This document shows, one piece after another, positions 8,780-17,071 of a stretch of DNA of 64,000 nucleotides (position 1 is its first letter; every line of letters begins with the position of its first letter). This DNA is from Shewanella intestini (lineage in GTDB: Bacteria; Pseudomonadota; Gammaproteobacteria; Enterobacterales; Shewanellaceae). The notes under the pieces are model-generated. The model searched no databases, had not been told where the DNA came from, and saw nothing but the letters and a program-made list of their open reading frames with translations. The position numbers and the translations under genes are program-made. The DNA lies in the NCBI RefSeq assembly GCF_018221465.1, contig NZ_JAAIKR010000001.1, positions 620,001-684,000 of the forward strand, read 5' to 3'.

Positions 8780-9597
8780 AAACAAATTGGCTTTACTCAA
8801 TGCGTTTAGCATTTGTATTAATCGCTTCAGTGTCATTATGGTTTGGGGTAGGGGTTTTACTTAATAACTATCAAGTATCTAGAAATGCGTTTAGTGCCTT
8901 AAATGAATTGCCGATGGCCCAATGGGGCGATACGCTGATAAACACACCTATTGTGGGTTTATGGTTGTTGGTTTTATTTGGTTTAATGGCCATGTTAGCG
9001 GTAAATACCGTGTTGTGTATTTGGCGTGATTTAATGCCCGTTTGGCGGCAAAAACGTTGGCGTAGCCCGCGCATTGTGATGATGCCAATTCACGTATTGA
9101 CCTTGTTGGTGTTCTTATTCCATGGCGTTGATTTAGTGTTTATTCATGGACACGACAAAGTGATGTTACATGAAGGTGAAAGTTTTCAAAGTGGCCAATA
9201 CAAGATTACTTTAACACGTATAAATTACCGTGATGATGTGGCATACATCACCGCAAATGCAGATGGTAAATCTAAGCTTAAGCGTATTACCCATCGCGAT
9301 CTTAAAGAGTTTGACCCAAGGCATAATGATATTGAATTATCAGTGACGGTTAACGATAAGACTTATCATGGTAATGCCAAGTTTATGGCGCCATTTAATG
9401 TGGATAACCTCTACGTTATGGTGACAGACTTTAGCGTTGGATTTGGCGAAGAGTCAAAGGGGGTTAAAGCGCAGATAATTGCCGTGCATAATCCGATAGT
9501 TAACTATTTCTATATTTGTTATGTAGCGCTAATTTTGACTTTACTATTTCAAATTTACTTTTTTTGGCATCGCAATCGCAAAAAAGGAACGCGCTAA
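8776..9597 (+). CDS. ResB/Ccs1-like membrane protein
   Basis: A 273-residue protein with hydrophobic segments at about 10-30, 60-83, 101-122 and 242-262 and a periplasmic domain of ~120 residues between the last two. The layout and the stretch MPIHVLTLLVFLFHG...HEGESF resemble the ResB/Ccs1 partner of CcsA in cytochrome c synthesis, which also has a His-containing helix followed by a G-E-rich loop. H106 and H116 lie in the third segment. It is smaller than classical ResB. With the preceding CcsA-like gene it forms a compact ResB-ResC-like pair. No CXXCH cytochrome substrate is encoded nearby. The stop overlaps the next ATG (TAATG). Confidence 0.65.
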   Translation: MKTNWLYSMRLAFVLIASVSLWFGVGVLLNNYQVSRNAFSALNELPMAQWGDTLINTPIVGLWLLVLFGLMAMLAVNTVLCIWRDLMPVWRQKRWRSPRIVMMPIHVLTLLVFLFHGVDLVFIHGHDKVMLHEGESFQSGQYKITLTRINYRDDVAYITANADGKSKLKRITHRDLKEFDPRHNDIELSVTVNDKTYHGNAKFMAPFNVDNLYVMVTDFSVGFGEESKGVKAQIIAVHNPIVNYFYICYVALILTLLFQIYFFWHRNRKKGTR

Positions 9598-10394
9598 TGG
9601 ACTTTAAGTTCAAATCCACTTCAGTTATCGCCCTTGTTGTGTGTAGCGTTTTCTCTGTGACGGCAGTTGCTGATGAAACGCAGAAACAGGGCAACCATGT
9701 CGATAAATTAGCACAAACTTGGCTGCAGAAAATTGACTCGCCTATTATCAAATCTGTTGAATTAGGTGAGCAAGCAGCCAAATGGCAACAGCAAAAAGCC
9801 CAATCATTATCAAAACAACAGCAAGATCTTGGTGAGCTATATTGGACTGAATATCAAATTCAAAAGCAGCAACGTTATTTAGCTTCATTAAAAAAAGATG
9901 TTGCTCAGCTCAATCAAGATATTGCAACGCTTAACAACTTATCCATGCAGTTAGAGCCACAATTAGAAATTTGGTACGCAGCAATTGAAAATCAGATTGC
10001 TCAGGATATTCCATTTGATTATCAAGAACGCAAGCGCCGCTTAGGTTTTTTGCGTAGCGCAATGGATAACAGTGAACTAACGGTTGCTGAAAAATTTACT
10101 AGATTGATGGATGTGATGCTTATTGAAGTCGCTTACGGATACGGTAAGCAGGTATCTCAGGACGTGATTACGGTTGATGGTGAAGTACTACAAGTTAATT
10201 TACTCCGTTTAGGGCGATTAGGATGGTTTTACATGACTCCTGACAATAAACGTCAGGGCTGGTTTGATACAAGATCACGTACTTGGCACACATTATCTGC
10301 AACTGAGCGCGGCGATCTTGACAAAGCAATAGCAATTTCTGCCAATAAAAAAATTGCTGAAATTGTTAACCTTCCTATAAAAGGGCAAAAATAA
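9597..10394 (+). CDS. DUF3450 periplasmic coiled-coil protein of TonB2 cluster
   Basis: A 265-residue secreted protein with a signal peptide ending near VTAVADE and a long Gln-rich helical region (about 50-130) likely to form a coiled coil. A compact C-terminal part contains RLGRLGWFYMTPDNKRQGWF, the recognisable signature of DUF3450 proteins. In Vibrio and other marine gammaproteobacteria this family is encoded directly before ttpC-exbB2-exbD2-tonB2, as here. Its mechanistic role is unknown; participation in TonB2 energy transduction is inferred from context. The ATG at 9597 overlaps the preceding stop by one base and ends in the same way on ttpC. Confidence 0.85.
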   Translation: MDFKFKSTSVIALVVCSVFSVTAVADETQKQGNHVDKLAQTWLQKIDSPIIKSVELGEQAAKWQQQKAQSLSKQQQDLGELYWTEYQIQKQQRYLASLKKDVAQLNQDIATLNNLSMQLEPQLEIWYAAIENQIAQDIPFDYQERKRRLGFLRSAMDNSELTVAEKFTRLMDVMLIEVAYGYGKQVSQDVITVDGEVLQVNLLRLGRLGWFYMTPDNKRQGWFDTRSRTWHTLSATERGDLDKAIAISANKKIAEIVNLPIKGQK

Positions 10395-11809
10395 TGCGAA
10401 CTTTATTGATGCTTTTTTTACTCTGTAGCTCAAGTGTTGTTGTTGCAAGTACACAACTGACAAATAATCAAGCTGCAGCTAAAGAAGATTTAAAATATCA
10501 ACAAGTTGATAAAACGGTTGCCGCCAATGCCAAGCAATTAAATCTTGAAAATAAGCAATGGCGTGAGCGTTTACATAATGAAATTTCACAGGTAAAAAAC
10601 GATGAAGCCCAGTTAGCAAGGCGTTTAAAGGACAAGCAGAAGCAGTTACAACAGTTAAATGCCAGTATTACTGAATTCACAGCTAAAAAGCAGCACTTAA
10701 CTGTCCAATATAAGGCTGCTGTTGATGACTTAGAGCTCGTTAAAGGCACTTACCAAAAAGGGTTAACGACACTATCTGCGCAATGGCAACATGCACCAAC
10801 AAGGTTAGTTAATGATAAACGCAATGATGCTTTATTAGCGGCAATAGCTGATAAAGATTTCCCTAGTGTGCCCGTGTTGGATAAGCTCGTAAAATTTGCC
10901 ATTAATGATATGCAACTAACAGGTAAAATAACCAACAATGATACAGTTGTCGCTACCGCTGATGGCTCTGTTAGCAATCGTAATGTGAGTGTCGTTGGTG
11001 GTTTAATGGCCGTGCTTGCTGATAAACCTTATGGTTATCTTGAACTGAGCGAGACAACGCCTTTAGCGGTAATACCTGCTAAAAGTGCCACCTCAAAACA
11101 ACTGGCGCAATGGATTAAACAAACATCATCATTGTTACCTATGGACTTAAGTCAAGGTGAAATGTTGTCGGCAGTTGGTCATCAACAAACGTTAGCACAA
11201 TGGATTGAAAAGGGCGGTGAAGTTTTATGGCCTATCTTAATTCTTGCTGCACTTGGGCTTATCATCATTATTTGGCGAGGGGCGTTATTGTTTTATTGGC
11301 GGCCGATGCCTGAATATCTTGCAAATCAAGCATCAATGGCAAATGAAAATAATCTAACACAAGTAAAACAACAACTTAAGAATATTAAACGTACACCATC
11401 GGCCAAAGCACTCGCAGATGCAATTGCAAATAGCAGTAACATTGAGTCAATGGATCAGCGTCTACAAAATGCAATGCTCAAACAAATGTCTGCATTTGAA
11501 CGCGGTCTGGGTTTTATTGCCTTACTTGCGGCAATGGCGCCAATGTTAGGGTTGTTAGGTACCGTTTCTGGGATGATTGAAACATTCCAATCCCTGACAC
11601 AGTTTGGTAATAGCGATCCTAAATTATTATCGGAAGGCATAAGTAAAGCGCTCATTACCACTCAAGCGGGGTTAATTGTGGCATTACCTTTGTTACTACT
11701 GCATTATCCATTAAAACGCCGCGCGCAAAAATTATCCCTTGATATGGAGCGACAAGCTTCGTTGTTATTAGCTCAACATTTGGACCAAGGTGAGTTAAAT
11801 GTCGACTGA
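10394..11809 (+). CDS. ttpC: TtpC-like MotA/TolQ/ExbB-family protein
   Basis: A 471-residue protein. A signal peptide (to about residue 19) is followed by a periplasmic coiled-coil domain (about 30-110) and a mixed region, then an ExbB-like membrane part from residue ~270: a first hydrophobic segment at VLWPILILAALGLIIIIWR and a downstream pair with GFIALLAAMAPMLGLLGTVS and ITTQAGLIVALPLLLLHYPL, the ExbB/TolQ signature. This large periplasmic extension distinguishes TtpC, the fourth subunit of TonB2 systems, from ExbB. It overlaps exbB2 by 11 bp, consistent with translational coupling. Confidence 0.88.
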   Translation: MRTLLMLFLLCSSSVVVASTQLTNNQAAAKEDLKYQQVDKTVAANAKQLNLENKQWRERLHNEISQVKNDEAQLARRLKDKQKQLQQLNASITEFTAKKQHLTVQYKAAVDDLELVKGTYQKGLTTLSAQWQHAPTRLVNDKRNDALLAAIADKDFPSVPVLDKLVKFAINDMQLTGKITNNDTVVATADGSVSNRNVSVVGGLMAVLADKPYGYLELSETTPLAVIPAKSATSKQLAQWIKQTSSLLPMDLSQGEMLSAVGHQQTLAQWIEKGGEVLWPILILAALGLIIIIWRGALLFYWRPMPEYLANQASMANENNLTQVKQQLKNIKRTPSAKALADAIANSSNIESMDQRLQNAMLKQMSAFERGLGFIALLAAMAPMLGLLGTVSGMIETFQSLTQFGNSDPKLLSEGISKALITTQAGLIVALPLLLLHYPLKRRAQKLSLDMERQASLLLAQHLDQGELNVD

Positions 11810-12353
11810 TGCAATCGCATTATATATCAAGCAATGGCTGCAGCAGATTTTACAGTTTGCGGAGCAAGGTGGCTTGGTTATGTGGCCATTGTTTGCTTGT
11901 AGTCTGTGGATGGTTTGGCTGTTAACGCAAACGATATTTGCTGATAGATACCAGCAATTACCTAACTCAACGCTATTCAAAAAACTGATTACTGATCACC
12001 CTAAATATAAATGGTTAGGGCAGAGGGTATTTAAATTAGAACTCAGAAACTGTCAGCAACGTCAATATGCTAATTTACAATGTGTAAAAATGTTGGCGAC
12101 AATTGCACCATTGTTAGGCTTATTGGGTACGGTAAATGGCATGATAGATATGTTTGAAGTTGGTGCGAGTGTGGGATTTCATGATCAAGCATTAATTTCT
12201 ACAGGGATCTCTAAAGCCATGGTAACGACCCAAACGGGTTTGATTGTCGGCTTAAGTGGTGCCTTGATGGGGTTTGTTTGGCAACGTAAATTAAACAAAG
12301 CAGATATTGAGTTGATATGTTCACAATCGACTGGAATCAAACATGTTAAGTGA
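11799..12353 (+). CDS. exbB2: ExbB2 proton-channel subunit
   Basis: A 184-residue MotA/TolQ/ExbB protein, the short form typical of TonB2 systems. It has a hydrophobic segment at GGLVMWPLFACSLWMVWLL and a second pair around LATIAPLLGLLGTVNGMIDM and VTTQTGLIVGLSGALMGFVW, which carry the conserved Thr and Gly-rich helix faces lining the proton path. It assembles with ExbD in the inner membrane to energise TonB. The gene overlaps its upstream neighbour by 11 bp and exbD by 11 bp. Confidence 0.92.
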   Translation: MSTDAIALYIKQWLQQILQFAEQGGLVMWPLFACSLWMVWLLTQTIFADRYQQLPNSTLFKKLITDHPKYKWLGQRVFKLELRNCQQRQYANLQCVKMLATIAPLLGLLGTVNGMIDMFEVGASVGFHDQALISTGISKAMVTTQTGLIVGLSGALMGFVWQRKLNKADIELICSQSTGIKHVK

Positions 12354-12744
12354 TCGTTTTAGACAGGAAAAAGAACCTGAAATAAATATGACGCCAATGC
12401 TCGATGTGGTGTTTATTTTATTAATATTTTTTATTGTTTCGACTAATTTTATTCAGCAATCAGCTGTGGAAATTAATAGACCCCAATCGAATACTGCAAG
12501 AGCCGTCGATGGCACTCCAATAATAATTACTTTAGATACAACCGGTCGGTTATATCTAGAAAAAGAAGAAATAGACATATATTACTTACCTGAAAAATTG
12601 CGGCAAATGGCAATACAAATGCCTAAAGCTAAGTTATTAATTCTTGCCGATACTGATTGTCCTACAGGTGTCACCATCAAAGTTCTCGATATTGCCAAGC
12701 AAGCTGGTATTGAGTTTAGCTCAGTGGCAACTGAGAAAGAGTAA
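12343..12744 (+). CDS. exbD2: ExbD2 subunit
   Basis: A 133-residue ExbD/TolR protein with a short cytoplasmic N-terminus (EPEINMTPMLD), one transmembrane helix (about 20-40) containing the essential membrane Asp at residue 21 (MLDVVFILLIFF), and a periplasmic domain. It supplies the protonatable residue of the TonB-energising motor with ExbB2. It overlaps exbB2 by 11 bp and tonB2 by one base. Confidence 0.94.
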   Translation: MLSDRFRQEKEPEINMTPMLDVVFILLIFFIVSTNFIQQSAVEINRPQSNTARAVDGTPIIITLDTTGRLYLEKEEIDIYYLPEKLRQMAIQMPKAKLLILADTDCPTGVTIKVLDIAKQAGIEFSSVATEKE

Positions 12745-13388
12745 TGGTTAAGATTTCTGTTAAGCAAGTTGCTATATGGTCACTTCGCATTGTTATATCT
12801 ATAGCATTTACTGTTTTATGTTGTTTCTATCTACCGCGTTGGCTAAATGACAGTAAAATTAATTACCAGCAACAAGCTAAAACAGAGCAAATGACATTGC
12901 CGATGCCCAAAGTGGTAAAAAAAACCGAAGTGACACACTCTAATAGCAGCGAAAAAAGCCAATCACCACAAAAACCTTTGGCTGTTGTTAGCGTAAAAAT
13001 GCCGCCAATAAATCAATTGGCCGACATTGCATTTGATTTGCCATTAACGCCAGCACCAAAGCTCAATTCAATGGCATTACCACAGATAGGATCTGTTATT
13101 GCCAGTGTCAAAGACGTTGACCAACCACCTGAAATCGTTAAATACATTCAGCCGAAAATGCCCACTGCAGGTCGTAAATATAAACAAGGCGGCAAAGTCT
13201 TATTACGACTGATTATCGAAGCAAATGGTTCAGTCAGTCACGCTGAAGTATTGAAGTCCACACCTAAAGCCATTTTTGATAATGCAGCGATGGTAGCAGC
13301 CAGAAAATGGCGTTTTAAACCCGCAGTGCTTTCTGGAGAAACGGTACAAGTTTATGTTGATGTACCAATTAGCTTTAAAGTGAATTAA
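12744..13388 (+). CDS. tonB2: TonB2 energy-transducing protein
   Basis: A 214-residue TonB. It has an N-terminal membrane anchor (about 8-31), a short periplasmic linker with few Pro residues (about 40-125), and a C-terminal TonB domain containing PKMPTAGRKYKQGGKVLLRL, GSVSHAEVLKSTP and AARKWRFKPA. The small size and reduced Pro-Lys linker match TonB2-type rather than TonB1-type proteins. It spans the periplasm to contact the TonB box of receptors, presumably including the one encoded at 2638. It starts at the TAATG overlap with exbD2; the TPR gene follows after 5 bp. Confidence 0.93.
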   Translation: MVKISVKQVAIWSLRIVISIAFTVLCCFYLPRWLNDSKINYQQQAKTEQMTLPMPKVVKKTEVTHSNSSEKSQSPQKPLAVVSVKMPPINQLADIAFDLPLTPAPKLNSMALPQIGSVIASVKDVDQPPEIVKYIQPKMPTAGRKYKQGGKVLLRLIIEANGSVSHAEVLKSTPKAIFDNAAMVAARKWRFKPAVLSGETVQVYVDVPISFKVN

Positions 13389-13393
13389 TCAAG

Positions 13394-14617
13394 ATGAGAC
13401 TATCAAAATTTAAGTTAGGTATATTGCTCGTTTTATCATGCTTGTCGCAGCTAAGTGTTGCTCAAGGAATGAATAATTTTGACAAAAAGCAATTAAAACG
13501 CGTCGCGCAATTCCTTGAGCAAGACAAGGTGACCTCAGCTTTAAAAATCGTGACGCCATTACTAAATAAAAAACACCCACATGAACTGGTATTTCAATAT
13601 GGCTGCACAACATTAGAGCGTAATAAACAAGAAAACGAAGCATTGAGCTGCTGGCAAAAAGGCTTTGATTTGTATCCTGACCATTATGATATTGGATTGA
13701 ATTTAGCTAACTCTCAAATTGAATTAGCTCAATACCATAAGGTGCACGATACATTAGGCCAATTATTATCATTATCTCAGCTCACTTTAGAGCAGCGTAA
13801 TCAAATAAAATATATGCAGGCATATGCTTATTATCAACTTGATCAATACTCTAAGGTTATTGATTTATTACTGACCAAAGCATCAATTTCAGCTCAACAT
13901 ATTAGTAGCCAATGGTGGCAATTAATTACTTATAGTCAACTTGATCTTGAAAAATGGGCACAAGCTAAACACAGTGCCCAGCAATGGCTAAGTATCGATC
14001 CTATTAATCAAACTGCATGGCAAATATTAGCTAGAAGTAACTTAGGCTTAAATAATAATTCTAAAGCGGTATCAGCAAACGTCATTGCAGGTTTATTAGC
14101 ACAATCAAAAGCAACAAAACCGTTATTTGGGGACTATCAATTTTTACTGGGTAACATCAAGGCATATGACTTTGCTGGATATTGTCAGCAGCAGCCGCCG
14201 AGTTCATTTAATAATAAGGCGTTAGCGTGTAGTCAATATTTATGGTTATCTGGTCAATATCAAGCTGGGTTGGATTATATCCAACACTTTAACATGCAAC
14301 AAATAGCAGTAATTGATGACTATTTATTACTAAAAGGTAGACTTTTTGCTGGCATTAAGGCCAACCAAAAAGCAAGGGACTGCTGGAGACAAATAGGTAA
14401 GGGGACGCTACCAGAAAGTAGTGCCGCTGATATTAAATTGGCGCGCCAAAAAAGAACTCAATTACAAGGGCAAGCACTGTTACTTATTGGGCAAAGTTAT
14501 TGGCTTGAAAATAAGTGGCCCGAAGCTCAAGCTAGTTATCGTAAACTCGCACAAACCCCAGATTTTGAACCCATAGCAAGGGCCTATAATTTAAGATTAA
14601 AACAAATTAGTCATTAG
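13394..14617 (+). CDS. Secreted TPR-repeat protein of TonB2 cluster
   Basis: A 407-residue protein with a signal peptide (cleavage near SVAQG, residue ~24) and degenerate tetratricopeptide helices through most of its length. Examples are ALSCWQKGFDLYPDHYDIGLNLA and AYYQLDQYSKVIDLLL, with a final SYWLENKWPEAQASYRKLA unit. Tetratricopeptide proteins close TonB2 operons in Vibrio and Shewanella, and a scaffold role in the periplasm is inferred. It is the last gene of the operon; the copied bidirectional terminator follows ~85 bp later. Confidence 0.82.
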   Translation: MRLSKFKLGILLVLSCLSQLSVAQGMNNFDKKQLKRVAQFLEQDKVTSALKIVTPLLNKKHPHELVFQYGCTTLERNKQENEALSCWQKGFDLYPDHYDIGLNLANSQIELAQYHKVHDTLGQLLSLSQLTLEQRNQIKYMQAYAYYQLDQYSKVIDLLLTKASISAQHISSQWWQLITYSQLDLEKWAQAKHSAQQWLSIDPINQTAWQILARSNLGLNNNSKAVSANVIAGLLAQSKATKPLFGDYQFLLGNIKAYDFAGYCQQQPPSSFNNKALACSQYLWLSGQYQAGLDYIQHFNMQQIAVIDDYLLLKGRLFAGIKANQKARDCWRQIGKGTLPESSAADIKLARQKRTQLQGQALLLIGQSYWLENKWPEAQASYRKLAQTPDFEPIARAYNLRLKQISH

Positions 14618-14659
14618 TTGATGGCTATAGCTCAACTTACAACTGATTTTAAGATGGAT

Positions 14660-14684
14660 ATAAAAAACCAGCTTACGCTGGCTA
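14660..14684 (-). terminator. Second minus-strand terminator after mnmC
   Basis: Read on the minus strand, CCAGC-GTAA-GCTGG is followed directly by six T residues (stem 14668-14672 with 14677-14681). It lies beyond the bidirectional terminator at 14702-14731, just outside the direct repeat. It would catch read-through from mnmC into the uptake operon. Confidence 0.6.
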
Positions 14685-14688
14685 GAGA

Positions 14689-15112
14689 CGACTTAAATAC
14701 CAAACCGCAGCAATATTTTTTGCTGCGGTTTTAGTTTGCTAACCCCTCTAAACGATTAAGGTTGCTAGATAGCTTTGCCTTTAAGCAGCTTACGCATCCA
14801 CATTCTATTCGGGCTTAATAGCGTTTGTAACGTCATTCCTAAAGGTGATAATTCGCCTGTCATCATGGCGGCTAATGACTCAGCGACTAATGGTGCAGAG
14901 CTAATGCCGCGTGAACCAAATCCACCAAGGACATACAACTGTTGATAATGCGGCGCGATATTTTGTTGCCAATATTTCGGTGACTGTTGCCATTGTGGTA
15001 ATTGACGTTGTTGCTCAAAACGAGCCTGTATTTGCGCAACATTTGCCATGGCGCCCATCACTGGAAAATGATCGCGACTGACCATACGCACCCCAACACG
15101 GGCTTGATTATC
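14689..15112. repeat. Right direct repeat (3' end of intact mnmC)
   Basis: This is the partner of 1879-2302 (416 of 424 positions identical, offset 12,810). It includes the bidirectional terminator and codes for the C-terminus of the full-length mnmC. Sequence similarity starts at CGACTTAAATAC on the island side and ends inside the mnmC coding region. Confidence 0.93.
14702..14735. terminator. Bidirectional terminator, right copy
   Basis: The same 12-bp stem (core CCGCAGCAA/TTGCTGCGG) and TATTTT loop as the copy after galU. It lies between the convergent TPR gene (plus) and mnmC (minus), with T-rich tails on both strands. Confidence 0.85.
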
Positions 15113-16921
15113 ATGCGTATCAATGTCTTTTGGCCAGTGAGAGTCAGGGAAGCTTTGAGCCATTTTTTGTTGATTTTGCTGTTGCTCAAGTTCAGAAAAT
15201 GCCAAGTCCTGCGGATGCTTAATGTAACTTGCTCCAACACAATGGGAGTGTTCATGTTGCGGCGTTAAATAGCCATTAGCACAAATGACACTGCTGAGTT
15301 GGTTTAACTGGCCTTGAGTGGGAATATGACTCACTTGGCCTCGAAACGGCGTGAGAGGTAATGCTGCGGTTTGCGATAATTGATTAATATTAGCGCCAGA
15401 GGCAATCACAAGTTGTGAGTGATGACCAAGTAATTGTGTTGCGTTTTTTCGTTCAGAGGATAAATGGCTGCCATATACATGCCATTGGTTATCAATATAT
15501 TGAACGTCATCCACGTGGGTATTAAATACCAATTCCAGCTGGGTTAATGACATTGCTTGCTTTATCGCCGCTTGAGTCAGCTCATAAGGGCAAACCCAGC
15601 CGCCTAACGGATAATAAAAACCGCCTTTATTTACATCAACTTGGGTTAACTCGTTAGCTTGCTGCGCATTTACCTTAACGGCAATATTACTGGGCCATTG
15701 CTGAGCGTTAATTATTTTATCCAGTCGCTGCTGACTGCGTGGGTCAAATCCTGTTTGAAAAACACCACAAAAATCATGACTAATTGGATGCCCTTGATTT
15801 AACAATGCATCAATTTGATGACGGCTAAATAAATAAGCTTGTTGGAAAAATTGACTTAACGGGCCGTTATCAGGCGTGAGCAATGGGTAAATTGCCCCTT
15901 GTTTATTGGCTGATGCACCTTGTGCGATAGCGTCGTCTTGACAATATAAGGTGATTTTTTTGCCACGTTTAGCCAACGATAATGCTAAAAATGCACTGGC
16001 AATGCCACCGCCAACAATCGCAATGGTGTCACTGTTTGGGTCAATCTTCTTCTGGGCGGTGTTCAGTGTATGATTGGGTATGGATTGACGGTTAGCCATG
16101 GTTAATGGCTCTTCGACGCTATTATTGACTGAGCTTGGTGGCATATTGGGTTGCGGCAGAGGGTTGTACGCGTACGTATCAAGCTGCTGTTGGCGCAAAG
16201 CCTGACGCTCTGCTAATTCAATGGCATTGTCATGGTGTTTAATGTCATTGCTGAGTTCGTCGATAAATCTAAAACCCGTTTGGCGACATAACAATTGCAG
16301 CTTACTGATGTTCGCTGGTACAACATCTTGATCGTGGACTGCTTCAATTGTATCTGAGGTAGCAACTCGTTGATGAGTCACAACGCCTGATGGCGTATCC
16401 ATTGCTAATATCGAGACGCAAGCGTGATCTGCGCTTAACCTTGCGCATTGCCAAAAAATGGCTTGCTGTAAATAGTGATCGCTATTAACACTACTTAACG
16501 TATCACAGCTCAACAACCAATGTTGAAACCGAATGTGTGGGGTGATGATGTCCGCTAACATGTCATTGACGGTGCGATTGTCAGTGTATTGATAAATATC
16601 GACAGTTATTTGGCCGTTATTTAATGACATTCTTTGACAACCATTAATATTGGCGACATGCTGCTGCGATAAACTAGTGGCTAATTCAGTAACACTGGAT
16701 TGAGCAATATGTTGCCAGAGCGGATCAATTGAAGATATCTTTGATTTGCTTAATACGCTAATGTGAATGCGTTTTTGGTTAATTTGCTCTAGCTGATTAA
16801 ACATGCTTTGCAAAGCAGCTATGGGGTTGTGGGTAATGATGCCAAGTTGTAAATATGATTGCGTATGAAATAAGTCTGCTAAGTTAATTCGTGATAAAGG
16901 GTTTACACCTTTCGCATTCAT
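14765..16921 (-). CDS. mnmC: MnmC tRNA-modification protein, degenerate methyltransferase half
   Basis: A 718-residue two-part protein. The C-terminal half is a normal FAD oxidoreductase with IAIVGGGIASAFLALSLAKRG (residues ~301-320), GAIYPLLTPDNGPLSQFF, GGWVCPYELT and a final GSRGISSAPL and RKLLKGKAI. It removes the carboxymethyl group from cmnm5(s2)U34 of tRNA. The N-terminal ~250 residues align in order with the MnmC methyltransferase domain (GCQRMSLNNGQITVDIY matches its GCHRLLLDEGRVTLDLW). However, the SAM-binding GFGTGLNF is replaced by a THNPIAAL segment and DGFAPAKNP by CDTLSSVNS. The ATG at 16921 has AAGGAAAA upstream. It is divergent from fabB, as in E. coli. Confidence 0.88.
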   Translation of the reverse strand: MNAKGVNPLSRINLADLFHTQSYLQLGIITHNPIAALQSMFNQLEQINQKRIHISVLSKSKISSIDPLWQHIAQSSVTELATSLSQQHVANINGCQRMSLNNGQITVDIYQYTDNRTVNDMLADIITPHIRFQHWLLSCDTLSSVNSDHYLQQAIFWQCARLSADHACVSILAMDTPSGVVTHQRVATSDTIEAVHDQDVVPANISKLQLLCRQTGFRFIDELSNDIKHHDNAIELAERQALRQQQLDTYAYNPLPQPNMPPSSVNNSVEEPLTMANRQSIPNHTLNTAQKKIDPNSDTIAIVGGGIASAFLALSLAKRGKKITLYCQDDAIAQGASANKQGAIYPLLTPDNGPLSQFFQQAYLFSRHQIDALLNQGHPISHDFCGVFQTGFDPRSQQRLDKIINAQQWPSNIAVKVNAQQANELTQVDVNKGGFYYPLGGWVCPYELTQAAIKQAMSLTQLELVFNTHVDDVQYIDNQWHVYGSHLSSERKNATQLLGHHSQLVIASGANINQLSQTAALPLTPFRGQVSHIPTQGQLNQLSSVICANGYLTPQHEHSHCVGASYIKHPQDLAFSELEQQQNQQKMAQSFPDSHWPKDIDTHDNQARVGVRMVSRDHFPVMGAMANVAQIQARFEQQRQLPQWQQSPKYWQQNIAPHYQQLYVLGGFGSRGISSAPLVAESLAAMMTGELSPLGMTLQTLLSPNRMWMRKLLKGKAI

Positions 16922-17071
16922 TTGTTTTCCTTGGCTTGTCAAAATGTTTACTCGCTATTCAATAATAGGCATTATTTTACCTATGTTTATGGAAAGCTGA
17001 CCACTTTATTGCACCAAAGCAGATATCATTGCCGCAATTAAGTACCAATATGTACAAAATGGAAAGAAAAA

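Noticed and set aside
16922-17071. FadR or FabR operator in the mnmC-fabB spacer
   Set aside because: Only a TGACCA half-site and a GTAC pair are visible; neither forms a full palindrome matching known operators.
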